Assembly (NCBI GenBank): GCA_938024995.1
Contig: CALJDU010000044.1
Span: forward strand, 1-64,000
Direction: 5' to 3'
Origin: an uncultured bacterium
GTDB lineage: Bacteria > Myxococcota_A > Polyangia > Polyangiales > Houyiibacteriaceae
Length of the DNA stretch: 64,000 nucleotides
The notes beneath the pieces are model-generated. The model did not search any database. It worked only from the letters and a program-made list of their open reading frames with translations, and had not been told where the DNA came from. The stretch's first letter is position 1; each line of letters begins with the position of its first letter. Position numbers and translations under genes: made by a program. This document shows, piece by piece, positions 42,530 to 52,030 of this stretch.

Positions 42530-42961
42530 TCACGAACCTTCTGCCACGTGGGTGTCGCTGGAGCCCGCGCGTGGGACGGGAGGGAGTGAAGCGCGGGTGA
42601 CGATCCGCTTGACCTCATCGGCGAGACCGATCGGGTTGAACGGTTTCGCGATCACGCCCGCGGCGCCTAACGCGAGATACTCGGTGTCGCCGGCGTAGAC
42701 CTTGGCGGTCAAAAAGATCACGGGCGACATCACGCCCATCGCGCGCATCCGGCGCAACAGCTCCGGTCCATCCATCAGCGGCATCATCACGTCCATAAGG
42801 ACGATGTCCGGAGGTGGGTCGAGCATGGTCAACGCTTCCGCGCCGCTGCCCGCGAGATCACAGGTCCAACCCGCGACGGTCGAGATGCTCATCTGACCGA
42901 TCGCGCGAATGTCGGCGTCGTCATCGACCAGCAAGACACGCTGGATGTCGAGCGCGTTCAT
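42530..42961 (-). CDS. Single-domain response regulator
   Basis: 143 aa. Receiver fold: acidic pocket VDDDAD at about 12-17, phosphoacceptor Asp in VLMDVMMP at about 57, Thr in FLTAK and Lys in IAKPFN. No output domain, only a short tail. It is translationally coupled to the Hpt gene, and head-to-head with a kinase-receiver gene 52 bp away, suggesting a small phosphorelay module. Confidence 0.88.
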   Translation of the reverse strand: MNALDIQRVLLVDDDADIRAIGQMSISTVAGWTCDLAGSGAEALTMLDPPPDIVLMDVMMPLMDGPELLRRMRAMGVMSPVIFLTAKVYAGDTEYLALGAAGVIAKPFNPIGLADEVKRIVTRASLPPVPRAGSSDTHVAEGS

Positions 42962-43013
42962 TTATCGGCGGCTATCTTGAGCACGGGTATGAAGTGTAGC
43001 CCTCCAAAGACCG

Positions 43014-44192
43014 GTGCGACCAATCGATTCGCGGAGCCCGCGAAGAAGAACCGCTGTGCTTCCTGAACACCCTAAGCGGATCCGTGCGTACGTCATTGAC
43101 GGATTGATCGGGCGCGGCGTCACCGGAGAGGTGTTCCTCGGTCGGGATCCGAACCTTCAACGTCAGGTCGCGATCAAGTGGCTGCGCAAGGATCGAGATG
43201 ACGGAGCCTCCGACTTCACGATCGAGGCGCGAGCGCTCGCCGCGGTCGATCACCCCAACATCGTACGGATCTATGAGTACGCGATTCACGAGGGCCGTCC
43301 CTTCTTCGCGATGGAGTATGTCGCGGGCGATGACCTCAGCTACTGGCTGGAGCGCGGCCCGATGCATCTCTCCGATGCGATTCAAACCCTGGACCAGGTC
43401 GCTTCAGGGCTCGCCGCGCTCCACCGCGCCTCCATCACCCACGGGGACATCAAGCCGAGCAACATCTTGGTCGGGCCCGCCTTCCGCGTCGTCGTCACGG
43501 ACCTCGGTTTCGCGATCGCCGCGGGCCAAGCCCCTCGCCGACGCGGCACCCCGCCTTACATGGCGCCGGAGGTCGCGCAGATCGGGAGCTCGCCGGAGGC
43601 CGACGTCTACGCGCTCGGAATCGTCGGGGTGGAGCTGCTCACCGGGAGCACCGAACGCTCGGCGCTGGCGAGTGAAGGTCCCCTCGCGCGGCTCCTCGAC
43701 GAGATGCTCGCCGACGACCCCAGAGACCGACCGACCGCAGAGGTGATCCGCGAACGACTCGCCCAGCTCGGAGACGTCGCGAAGGGAAGCGCGCCGACGT
43801 TCCTCTTGGTCGATGACGACGCCGACTTTCGAAACTTCGCGCGCGAGGTGCTGCGCGACGCCTTCGTAGGCGCGACGTTCGACGAGTGCGAAACGGGAGG
43901 CGAAGCGCTCGCCGCGATCGATCGGCGCGAGCACGCCATCGCGATCGTGGACCTGGAGATGCCCAGCATGAGCGGTATCGAGTTCACCGCCGCGGCCAAG
44001 CGACGCGCCGCTGGGAAATCACTCCCCATTCTCGTGGTGACCGGGAGCGGCGGGGCGCGAGAGTGGCGAACGCTCTCCGAGCTGGGCGCGGCGGCCTTTC
44101 TCGTGAAGCCAGTCGACCCGCCGTCTCTCATTTCGACCGCGCGGCGGCTTGTGGACGATGTGCGGCGGCAGACGCTCCCTCCCACCGACTGA
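43014..44192 (+). CDS. Ser/Thr protein kinase fused to a C-terminal receiver domain
   Basis: 392 aa from GTG 43014; GTG 43056 is an alternative. Kinase part: glycine loop IGRGVTGEVFLG at about 32-43, Lys in VAIKW near 55, HGDIKPSN at about 143 in place of canonical HRD, and TDLGFA at about 163 in place of DFG, then APE in YMAPEV. Receiver part: VDDDAD at about 268, phosphoacceptor in IVDLEMPS at about 313 and Lys in LVKPVD. A receiver behind a eukaryote-like kinase would let a two-component signal gate Ser/Thr phosphorylation. Beside it are a receiver and an Hpt, which fits. Confidence 0.88.
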   Translation: MRPIDSRSPRRRTAVLPEHPKRIRAYVIDGLIGRGVTGEVFLGRDPNLQRQVAIKWLRKDRDDGASDFTIEARALAAVDHPNIVRIYEYAIHEGRPFFAMEYVAGDDLSYWLERGPMHLSDAIQTLDQVASGLAALHRASITHGDIKPSNILVGPAFRVVVTDLGFAIAAGQAPRRRGTPPYMAPEVAQIGSSPEADVYALGIVGVELLTGSTERSALASEGPLARLLDEMLADDPRDRPTAEVIRERLAQLGDVAKGSAPTFLLVDDDADFRNFAREVLRDAFVGATFDECETGGEALAAIDRREHAIAIVDLEMPSMSGIEFTAAAKRRAAGKSLPILVVTGSGGAREWRTLSELGAAAFLVKPVDPPSLISTARRLVDDVRRQTLPPTD

Positions 44193-44518
44193 CTCAATTA
44201 CTTTGGGGGGATTTTTCGATCCCCCTCTCTCCCGTTGGTCGATTCACCCCAAACGTTCGCTAGGCGTGAGTCGTCAAGTTCCCGAGCTCCTCGAGTCCCG
44301 TGGCGTTCTGGGCAAGGCGCAAGAAAGAAGGACACTGTGGTGTCCGACTGACGCAGCAACGCAGCACAGGGCGTCACGGGGCCGAGGAGCGACGGGAGCT
44401 TGGCGACTCACGCCGCTAGCTCTGGCTGCGCGCGAAGTGCGCGACGCTCCTCGACCGGTCGCTTCGCTCCCCATCTCGTCGCGTCACCACGTCGCTTGCT
44501 CCCACCGACTGACTCAAT
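44179..44518 (+). repeat. 20-bp direct repeats bounding a 320-bp segment
   Basis: CTCCCACCGACTGACTCAAT occurs at 44179-44198, covering the kinase-receiver stop codon, and exactly again at 44499-44518. Between them lies the structured repeat and GC-rich DNA without a gene. The arrangement fits insertion with duplication or a recombination event. The whole spacer 44193-44563 holds no other feature I can support. Confidence 0.85.
44202..44262 (+). repeat. Structured repeat copy after the kinase-receiver gene
   Basis: Begins 10 bases after the TGA of the kinase-receiver gene. TTT, then GGGGGAT-TTTTCG-ATCCCCC (7-bp perfect stem), then CTCTC, CGATTCACC and CGTTCGCTAGG. It has the same order as the copies at 24613 but the stem sequence differs completely while pairing is kept. 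No T run follows the stem. Confidence 0.8.
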
Positions 44519-44563
44519 CGGGTTGGAAGTCGCGGTACGGGTGCGTGGTACGCTGGCCTCGCT

Positions 44564-45838
44564 TTGATCGACGCCGGATCCAAGATCGGTTCGTATGACG
44601 TCGTCGCGCGCCTCGGCGAGGGAGGAATGGCGCAGCTCTATTTGGGCATGCGCCGTGGCCCCGCGGGCTTCGAGCGACCGGTCGCGATCAAGGTCGTGCA
44701 TCAGGAGCTCACGCAGAACCAAGAGCTGATCAACATGTTCCTGGACGAGGCGCGTCTCGTCGCGCGTATCCGACACGACAACGTGGTCCACATCGAAGAG
44801 CTCGGCGAGGTCAACGACAGCTACTTCATGGTCATGGAGTACGTCCACGGGCTCTCGCTCGGAGACCTGCTCGGCAAGCTCTCGGGAATGCGTCGTCGTC
44901 TCAAGCCGGCCGCGGCCGTTGCGATCGTGATGGGCGCCGCCGCAGGTCTTCACGCCGCCCACGAAGCACGAGGCGTCGACGGGACCCGCCTCAACGTGAT
45001 CCACCGCGACGTGAGCCCGCAGAACGTGCTCGTGGGATCGCGCGGACAGGTCAAGCTCATCGACTTCGGCGTCGCGCAATACAAGCAGCGTCTCCACAAG
45101 ACACAGGAGAACCTGGTCAAGGGGAAGCGCCCGTACATGCCGCCCGAGCAGCTGCTCGGAAAAAAAATTGATCGCCGCGTCGACGTCTACGCGCTCGGCG
45201 TCGTCTTGTGGGAGCTGCTGACCACCCGTCGTCTCTTTCACAAGAAGAACCACGCGGAGCTCGCGGACGCGATCCTCGCGGGTGCGGACAAAGCGCCGAG
45301 CAGCTTCGCGCCCGAGGTTCCGCCCGCCCTCGACCGGGTCGTCATGAGCGCGCTCTCAACGGACCCCGACACGCGCCCGGAGTCCGCGCGCGCGTTTCGA
45401 AAAGCGCTTCGCGCGGCCCTCCCTCAAGCCGGCGCGATCGAAGAGACCGAGCTCGCGGCGCTCGTCGCCGGGATCGCAGGCGGCGAGCTTCAGGCGCGTG
45501 AAGCGCGCTTCCCTGGATTCGCGAGCGCGTCGACGCTGAACACCCAAGAGCTCTCCACCATGCCGAGCCGCGCGCTTGAGATGCACACGACTCCGCTGGG
45601 GTCGGGGTCCGATCGCGACCGTCGTTCCCAAGACGACCTCCGGGTTCCCCCGAAGATGAGCAAGTCACGCGCGGCAACGGAAAAGGCGTCGCCGGTCTCC
45701 AAGTCGCCGGTGAAGAAGACCGCCAAACCGAAGTCGAAGATCCCGATGCCGATGATGTTGATCGGCGGCGGTCTCGTCTTGGTTCTCGGGCTCGCGATCG
45801 GCGGCTTCGTCGCCTGGCAGTTGCTCGTCGAGCCTTAG
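44564..45838 (+). CDS. Membrane-anchored Ser/Thr protein kinase
   Basis: 424 aa, TTG start. Canonical kinase: GEGGMA loop at about 19-24, Lys 43 in VAIK, VIHRDVSPQN at about 147 and IDFGVA at about 166. HRDVSPQN is frequent in myxobacterial kinases. The C-terminal part is a basic Ser/Lys/Pro linker (KSPVKKTAKPKSK) and one transmembrane helix at about 398-419 with only a few residues beyond, so there is essentially no extracellular sensor. It should be tethered at the inner membrane with the kinase in the cytoplasm. Confidence 0.9.
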   Translation: MIDAGSKIGSYDVVARLGEGGMAQLYLGMRRGPAGFERPVAIKVVHQELTQNQELINMFLDEARLVARIRHDNVVHIEELGEVNDSYFMVMEYVHGLSLGDLLGKLSGMRRRLKPAAAVAIVMGAAAGLHAAHEARGVDGTRLNVIHRDVSPQNVLVGSRGQVKLIDFGVAQYKQRLHKTQENLVKGKRPYMPPEQLLGKKIDRRVDVYALGVVLWELLTTRRLFHKKNHAELADAILAGADKAPSSFAPEVPPALDRVVMSALSTDPDTRPESARAFRKALRAALPQAGAIEETELAALVAGIAGGELQAREARFPGFASASTLNTQELSTMPSRALEMHTTPLGSGSDRDRRSQDDLRVPPKMSKSRAATEKASPVSKSPVKKTAKPKSKIPMPMMLIGGGLVLVLGLAIGGFVAWQLLVEP

Positions 45839-45865
45839 TGGCCGCTTGCCCTTAGTGGCCGCTTA

Positions 45866-45879
45866 CGTAGTCGACTACG
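45866..45879. repeat. 14-bp perfect palindrome at a stop codon
   Basis: CGTAGTCGACTACG spans the TAG (minus, 45875-45877) of the DUF1844 gene. Just before it, CTTAGTGGCCGCTT is duplicated (around 45834 and 45850). Between convergent genes only 36 bp remain, so the palindrome could help end transcription from both sides. Confidence 0.6.
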
Positions 45880-46165
45880 CGGAAACGGCGGCGACGTAAC
45901 GCATCCGGAGATCGTAGAGGACCTGCGCGATCAGGCGCTCCTCTTCTCCGGTCAGGTTCCCGCTCGTCTTTGACTCGAGGATCCCGATGATGTCGATCGT
46001 CTGCTTGGCGAGCGGGAGGTTCTTCGCCTCACCCGCGTCTCCCGGCGCGACGCCGAGATGAACGAGCGCTGACGTGCTCAGTGAGAGAATGAAGGTGTTG
46101 AAGTCGATGTCGGGAGGCTGACCGAAGGGGCCCGCGTCCTGCGACGTCTCGTTCTCATCCGACAC
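45875..46165 (-). CDS. DUF1844 family protein
   Basis: 96 aa from GTG 46165, which overlaps the upstream stop by 11 bp. The longest open frame extends to 46447 but its N-terminal part is out-of-frame Pro/Ala repeat of the neighbour. FNTFILSLSTSALVHLGV and LAKQTIDIIGILESKT are the conserved DUF1844 motifs. Small soluble protein; function unknown. Typical length for the family. Confidence 0.85.
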   Translation of the reverse strand: MSDENETSQDAGPFGQPPDIDFNTFILSLSTSALVHLGVAPGDAGEAKNLPLAKQTIDIIGILESKTSGNLTGEEERLIAQVLYDLRMRYVAAVSA

Positions 46166-46646
46166 CGGGGTCTCCGGGCTCGCTGCTCGGGGTCGAACCA
46201 CCAAACGGGTTCGACGTGGTGGGCGCCGGGTCGGCGACGGGAGTCGGGGCGGCTGCAGCGGGCGTCGGCGCAGCGGGCGTCGGCGCAGCGGCGAAAGGAA
46301 CCGCGGCGGGGGGAGCAGCCGGGGTCGGCGCGACGTAGGCGGGCGGCGAAGGCTCGGCCGGCGCGGGAGCCGACTGCGTGAACGACGAGTCGGAGAACGA
46401 TGACGCCGCCGGGTCCGCGTAGGACGACTCGCTGGAGTACGATTCACCGCCGAACGCGGGCTCCACCACCACGGCTTCGACCGGCATGTCCTCTTCTAGA
46501 ACAACGGTCTCCGCGTTGTGCTCCACATCGGAAAGCGCACCAAGGTGCTTGTCGAGCTGCCCCGGAGTCAGCTCTCCGTTCTGCAGGTTGCGCTCGATCA
46601 TGCGCTTGTCGTAACGGAGGTGCTCGGGGATCTTGAACGTCGTCAT
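46155..46646 (-). CDS. Protein with conserved N-terminus and Pro/Ala-rich tail, upstream of DUF1844
   Basis: 163 aa. The N-terminal 45 residues (KIPEHLRYDKRMIERNLQNG, GQLDKHLGALSD) look conserved and helical. After VVLEEDMPVEAVVVEP comes a long Ser/Ala/Pro-rich, probably disordered tail with repeated PAAPTPAA units. Its stop overlaps the DUF1844 start, suggesting coupling. No family recognised with confidence; cytosolic. Confidence 0.7.
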   Translation of the reverse strand: MTTFKIPEHLRYDKRMIERNLQNGELTPGQLDKHLGALSDVEHNAETVVLEEDMPVEAVVVEPAFGGESYSSESSYADPAASSFSDSSFTQSAPAPAEPSPPAYVAPTPAAPPAAVPFAAAPTPAAPTPAAAAPTPVADPAPTTSNPFGGSTPSSEPGDPGVG

Positions 46647-46821
46647 CGTGGCCTCGTGGATCCGCAGGGATCAAAGAAGAGCGGCGAGTGTAGGGCGAGC
46701 GCGCGATGTGTCAAATCTGAGGGCATACGCGCCGCCGCGAGATCGCGAGCGCTTCAAGAACCACGCGAAAGTGGGCGGTCCTCGGCTGAGACGACGCAGC
46801 CCATCGCCCACGAACGAATAG

Positions 46822-47281
46822 CAAGGACCGCGCTCTCTCCCCCGCCCACGCGCGAACTCACGCCGAACGCGGAGGATGGGCGGGTGGGGTCAGAAGCTTC
46901 CTCGTGCTGACCGCGCCACGCGCCGGAAGCTGGCGCGCCCCATCTGCCATCCGCAGCATGCGCCAACTCGAGAACCACAGATCCGACTCGCCCGATCACG
47001 ACGACTCAAGAACACAAACGAACACCCAAGGACCGCGCTCCCCCTCTCCCAACAAAGCAGCGCGTGACTCCACTCGCTAACTCACGCCGAACGCGGAGGA
47101 TGGGCGGGTGGGGTCAGAAGCTTCCTCGCGTTGATCACGCCACGCGCCGGAAGCTGGCGCGCCCCATCTGCCATCCGCAGCATGCGCCAACTCGAGAACC
47201 ACAGATCCGACTCGCCAGATCACGACGACTCAAGAACACGAACGAACACGAACGAACACGAACGAACACGAACGAACACTC
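46822..47281 (+). repeat. Tandem ~224-bp duplication with a 10-bp microsatellite tail
   Basis: ACTCACGCCGAACGCGGAGG begins at 46856 and again at 47080, and about 175 bp of following sequence is nearly identical (offset 224), including GGAAGCTGGCGCGCC at 46925 and 47149. The segment CAAGGACCGCGCTC also recurs (46822 and 47027). Copy 2 ends in about four to five GAACACGAAC units (47233-47279). A third distant partial copy is at 4492. No gene is seen in 46647-47308. Confidence 0.9.
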
Positions 47282-47308
47282 AAGAACGAGCACAGAAGGA
47301 ACGCGCCC

Positions 47309-48883
47309 TCACTCCACCCACTCGGCCGTCCCGCCGGACTCCGCCGCCACCGCGCGATCGCTCGCCCACTGTCGCAACGCCGTGAGCTTCTCCTTCATCG
47401 TGACGGAGAGCGGGCGCGTGATCTTCAACTCGTTCAGGACCGCTTCGGTGTCGATGTCCTTGTTCTCACCGAACGCCGTGTAGAGCGCAGACACCACCGC
47501 TTGCTCGATCTCTGCGCCAGAGAAGCCGTTGCTCCCGTTCGCGAGCGCGTCGAGATCGAACGCATCCGGGTCGCGCTCGCGACGCTTGATGTGCACGCGG
47601 AAGATCTCTTTGCGCGTCTCCGTCTTCGGAAGGTCGACGAAGAAGATCTCGTCGAAGCGTCCTTTCCGGAGCAGCTCGGGCGGGAGCTTGCTGATGTCGT
47701 TCGCGGTCGCGATCACGAACACGCTCTCCTTCTTCTCTTGCATCCACGCGAGGAAGGTCCCGAACACGCGCTGACTGGTGCCGCCGTCGTTCTGATCTTG
47801 ACCGAGCGCCTTTTCGATCTCGTCGATCCACAGCACGACCGGCGCCATGTTCTCGGCGGTGCGAATCGCGCGCCGGAGGTTCTTCTCGCTCTCGCCAAAA
47901 AACTTCTGATAGAGGTTGCTCGGGTCCAAGCGAATGAGCGGCAAGCGCCACTCGGCCGCGACCGCTTTCGCGCAGAGCGACTTACCGCAGCCCTGCACGC
48001 CGATCAGCAAGAGCCCCTTCGGCGCGCTCAAGCCGAAGCTCACGGCGGCCGAGGGATCCGCGAACGCGGCGTGTCGCTTTCGAAGCCACAGCTTGAGCTG
48101 GTCAAGGCCCGCGATGTCACCGAGGTTGTGATCGTGCGGGAAGTACTCGAGCACCCCGCTCCGCTCGATGATGCGACGCTTCGCGACCAATACCCTCGCG
48201 AGGTCATCGCGGTCGAGCCGCCCGTCTTCGATCACCGCCTGCGTAATGATCTTACGAACCTCAAAGAAGGTCAGACCGTGCAACGCGTTGAGCAGCTCGG
48301 TGACCTCTTCGCCCGACAGGTCGACGCTGATGTCGCGACGCTCGCCGATCTCGCGGAGCACCGACGAGACGTATTGATGGTAGGCGTCCGCGGTCGGCGA
48401 GTTCAGCTCAAAGGGCGTGAAGAGCGGCTCAAGCTCAGGCGGGAGATTGACCGACGCGCCGGTGATCACCAGCGCGCCGCGATGCTTGAAGTAGCGGCGG
48501 TAGATCTCTTTGAGACGCGCGACCAACCGCGCGTCCTCGAGGAGCTCTTTGGTGACGAAGCCCGGCAGATGAAAGATCGCCTCGAGGTTCGCGGACTGGA
48601 TGAACGCGAGGCAGCCCTCCGCCGTGTCCGTTCCCATCGGCCGGCCGGCTTCGCCTTCCCTCAACAACCCGCTCGTCGGGTTCCAGCTGAAGATCGGGAT
48701 CTCGTGCCGATCCGCGACGTGGCGCAGCAGCTCATGCACGCGATCTTCCTCGACGCTCTCGACGAGCAACATCGGGTGATGCGCATGAATGAGAACGCTC
48801 AGCTCATGGACCTGGTCTTCGGCGGGCGGGATCTCCACGCCGACAATGTGCTCCCTGTCGGACGAAATATCGAGCGCATCCAA
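47309..48883 (-). CDS. Ycf46-like AAA+ ATPase
   Basis: 524 aa. Ycf46 layout: an N-terminal nucleoside-binding-like domain (HHPMLLVESVEEDRVHELL), a helical middle (HGLTFFEVRKIITQAV), then IAGLDQLKLWLRKRHAAF, Walker A GVQGCGKS at about 295, Walker B VLWIDEIEKA at about 352 and a sensor/Arg-finger region LLRKGRFDEIFF. Ycf46 proteins are conserved in cyanobacteria and plastids and in some other bacteria; their role is not settled. Its stop is just beyond the repeats; the ECF sigma gene lies 69 bp upstream on the same strand, so they may be co-transcribed. Confidence 0.88.
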   Translation of the reverse strand: MDALDISSDREHIVGVEIPPAEDQVHELSVLIHAHHPMLLVESVEEDRVHELLRHVADRHEIPIFSWNPTSGLLREGEAGRPMGTDTAEGCLAFIQSANLEAIFHLPGFVTKELLEDARLVARLKEIYRRYFKHRGALVITGASVNLPPELEPLFTPFELNSPTADAYHQYVSSVLREIGERRDISVDLSGEEVTELLNALHGLTFFEVRKIITQAVIEDGRLDRDDLARVLVAKRRIIERSGVLEYFPHDHNLGDIAGLDQLKLWLRKRHAAFADPSAAVSFGLSAPKGLLLIGVQGCGKSLCAKAVAAEWRLPLIRLDPSNLYQKFFGESEKNLRRAIRTAENMAPVVLWIDEIEKALGQDQNDGGTSQRVFGTFLAWMQEKKESVFVIATANDISKLPPELLRKGRFDEIFFVDLPKTETRKEIFRVHIKRRERDPDAFDLDALANGSNGFSGAEIEQAVVSALYTAFGENKDIDTEAVLNELKITRPLSVTMKEKLTALRQWASDRAVAAESGGTAEWVE

Positions 48884-48937
48884 AAAGGACGTCCACGAAC
48901 GTTTGCCGTGAACGGGACGGTCGATCTACCCAGTGTC

Positions 48938-48971
48938 AGGCAGGCTTCGGCGTCAGGCAGGCTTCGGCGAC
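48938..48971 (-). repeat. 17-bp tandem duplication at the end of the sigma factor gene
   Basis: GTCAGGCAGGCTTCGGC occurs twice in direct succession. The sigma factor stop (TGA, plus-strand TCA at 48953) lies in the second copy; the first is outside the gene. A slippage event that may have shortened or altered the C-terminus SPKPA. Confidence 0.6.
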
Positions 48972-49729
48972 AACATGTTTGGCATGAGCGAAGGGGCGAG
49001 CTGCGAGAGCGCTCGCTCCAGCCGCTTCCCCGGATCAAACGTCGACGTCACTTCTTTGGCTTTCGCGACGACGTGCTGGGGCGGTGGCTGCTCTTCGAGA
49101 CGCTCCATCTCGATCCGCAGCTGACGTCGTGCTTCGTGAACGCGCCACGCGATCGTTCCTTCGTTCGCTTCCAAGACGACCGCGGCTTCCTTGTAGGAGA
49201 GCCCTTGCAGCGTCGTGAGCACGACGGTCGTGCGGAGAGAAGGGGAGAGCTTGTCGAACGCGCCGAGCAAGCGCGCGTACTTCTCGCTCAGCTCGAACGC
49301 CTTCTGCGGATCGCCCTGCGCATCGATCCCGATCGCGACCGCGACACGCGCGTCATCGAGACCGACAATTTTTCTCCGCCCGCGGTTTCGCTTCACGTTG
49401 AGCGCGCGGTGAAGTGCGATCCGGTAGAGCCACGTGAAGAACTCACTTCGCCCTTCGAACTCGCCGATCTTTCGGTACGCCCGCAGGAAGGCGTCTTGCG
49501 TGATGTCGTCAGCGTCCGCGGGACGCCCGGTCAGGTGAAGCGCGAGGGCGTAGATGCGCGGCCTATAACGACGAAAGAGCTCACCGAAGGCAGCCTGATC
49601 GCCACGCTTCGCCGCGAGCACCAGCTCGGAAGCGAGGCGTCCCCGCTCCGCCGCGGACATCCGCGACTCGGAGATCTCAAGCGGTGGCTGTTTCGGTCTC
49701 GACTGCATCTCCATCATTTGAACCCGCAC
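48953..49729 (-). CDS. ECF-type RNA polymerase sigma factor
   Basis: 258 aa from GTG 49729; ATGs at 49717 and 49714 are alternatives. Region 2: AFGELFRRYRPRIYALALHLTG and ADDITQDAFLRAYRKIGEF at about 50-100. Region 4: SPSLRTTVVLTTLQGLSYKEAAVVLEANEG at about 160-195 (shown here as two halves in the gene). The tail is longer than in most ECF factors, with a PPPQHVVAKAKEV segment. No anti-sigma gene is adjacent. It is divergent from mreB, with 315 bp between. Confidence 0.9.
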   Translation of the reverse strand: MRVQMMEMQSRPKQPPLEISESRMSAAERGRLASELVLAAKRGDQAAFGELFRRYRPRIYALALHLTGRPADADDITQDAFLRAYRKIGEFEGRSEFFTWLYRIALHRALNVKRNRGRRKIVGLDDARVAVAIGIDAQGDPQKAFELSEKYARLLGAFDKLSPSLRTTVVLTTLQGLSYKEAAVVLEANEGTIAWRVHEARRQLRIEMERLEEQPPPQHVVAKAKEVTSTFDPGKRLERALSQLAPSLMPNMLSPKPA

Positions 49730-49891
49730 CCGGGAAGGAATTGGGAACTCTCTGTCGTTTTCTTCGCGAGGAAGGTTTCTCAGATGATATCGTCCTTTTC
49801 TTCGGGTTTCATCTCATGTCGGGATTCCGGCACCCACTTTTCCCGCTTTTTCTAGGGATTCTCCCCCCTCTAGGACGAAAACGCAGCTGGC

Positions 49892-49920
49892 TTGCCGCAC
49901 GTTTCGCGATCTGTTAATAC
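49892..49920 (+). promoter_or_regulatory. Candidate sigma-70-type promoter upstream of mreB
   Basis: TTGCCG and TAATAC with exactly 17 bases between, about 125 bases before the mreB start. The 49730-50044 spacer is otherwise A/T-richer than its surroundings, with no gene seen. mreB itself has no clear Shine-Dalgarno (CCCCTAACCACCTCTC before ATG). Only a pattern match; a sigma-54 or ECF promoter cannot be excluded. Confidence 0.35.
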
Positions 49921-50044
49921 GCAGAGTCCTAGGTTCCCGCTTTCAATAAAATCTTCAATCATCCCAACGACTTACGTATCTTTCGGATCCCACTGGACTG
50001 AAGAGCGAAGTCAGAAGCTCCCAAGCGGCCCCTAACCACCTCTC

Positions 50045-51082
<1,038 letters not shown>

Positions 51083-51130
51083 TCAGCTCCTGCTGGTCGC
51101 GCTGAGCCTGAGTCGAGGTACTAGCCCGGG

Positions 51131-52030
51131 ATGGACTACTTTCGGAGACTAAGAGACGCCGCGATCGGCGTCGCGCTCCTCGTCATCCCCTTCTTCTTCT
51201 TGAAGTCGAACTTGGCGAACCCGGACAACGCGGGTCCTCTTGATCGGCTGATCGTTCAGATCAGTTCACCCATTCAATACGTCGCGACGCAGACCGCCCA
51301 AGCCGTCTCAGGGGTGCTCGAGGAGTACGTCTACCTGGTCGACGTGAAGCGCGATAACGACCGGCTGCGCATCGACACCGATCGGCTCAACGAAGAGAAC
51401 CGGATGCTGCGCATCCAAGCGCAAGAAAACCGGCGCCTCCGTGATCTCCTTCAGCTGCGCGAGCGCCTCGGCGGCGAGGTCCTCAGCGCGCAGGTCATCA
51501 GCCGCGACATCTCTTCGTTCTTCCGCGTGATCCGGATCCGCCTCGACCGCGGCGAGCGCGACTCGGTCCGTCACGGCATGCCGGTCGTGTCCGCGCAAGG
51601 ATTGGTGGGGCAGATCCACGGCGACGATGGCGTAGGAAGACACGCCTCCGTGCTCCTTACCGTCGACCGAGATAGCCACATCGATGTCATCGTCCAGCGC
51701 ACCGGCGCACGCGGGATCTTGCGCGGGACCGGCGAAAACGATCGCTACGCCTGCCGGGTCCAGTTCCTCAAGCGAACCGACGAAGTTGAGGCGGGCGACG
51801 AGCTCTACACCTCGGGCTACGGGCGCCGCTTCCCCGCGTCGATCTTGGTCGGCCGCGTCACCGAGGTTCGCTCGCAAGACTTTGGCCTCTATCAAGAGGT
51901 CGTCGCCGAGCCCTCGGTCAACTTCTCCTCGCTCGACGAGGTGCTCATCCTGAAGATGGGCTCGCGTGAGCAGAACGCGCTCCGAGGTCGGCGCGGGTTT
52001 GATGAACCGAGCGCCGAGGGGAACGAGTGA
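51131..52030 (+). CDS. mreC: Rod shape-determining protein MreC
   Basis: 299 aa. One N-terminal membrane helix (about 14-32), a coiled coil at about 70-105 (DNDRLRIDTDRLNEENRM), and then the periplasmic double-beta-barrel domain with QGLVGQIHGDD and GDELYTSGYGRRFPA, typical of MreC. It links MreB/MreD to PBP2. Ends in GTGA overlap with mreD. Confidence 0.95.
   Translation: MDYFRRLRDAAIGVALLVIPFFFLKSNLANPDNAGPLDRLIVQISSPIQYVATQTAQAVSGVLEEYVYLVDVKRDNDRLRIDTDRLNEENRMLRIQAQENRRLRDLLQLRERLGGEVLSAQVISRDISSFFRVIRIRLDRGERDSVRHGMPVVSAQGLVGQIHGDDGVGRHASVLLTVDRDSHIDVIVQRTGARGILRGTGENDRYACRVQFLKRTDEVEAGDELYTSGYGRRFPASILVGRVTEVRSQDFGLYQEVVAEPSVNFSSLDEVLILKMGSREQNALRGRRGFDEPSAEGNE

Noticed and set aside
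47221..47290. Possible CRISPR-like repeats (GAACACGAAC units)
   Set aside because: 10-bp perfect units with no spacers; a microsatellite.
47501..49855. 784-aa plus-strand open frame opposite Ycf46-like and sigma genes
   Set aside because: Crosses two well-identified minus-strand genes and has no recognisable domain.
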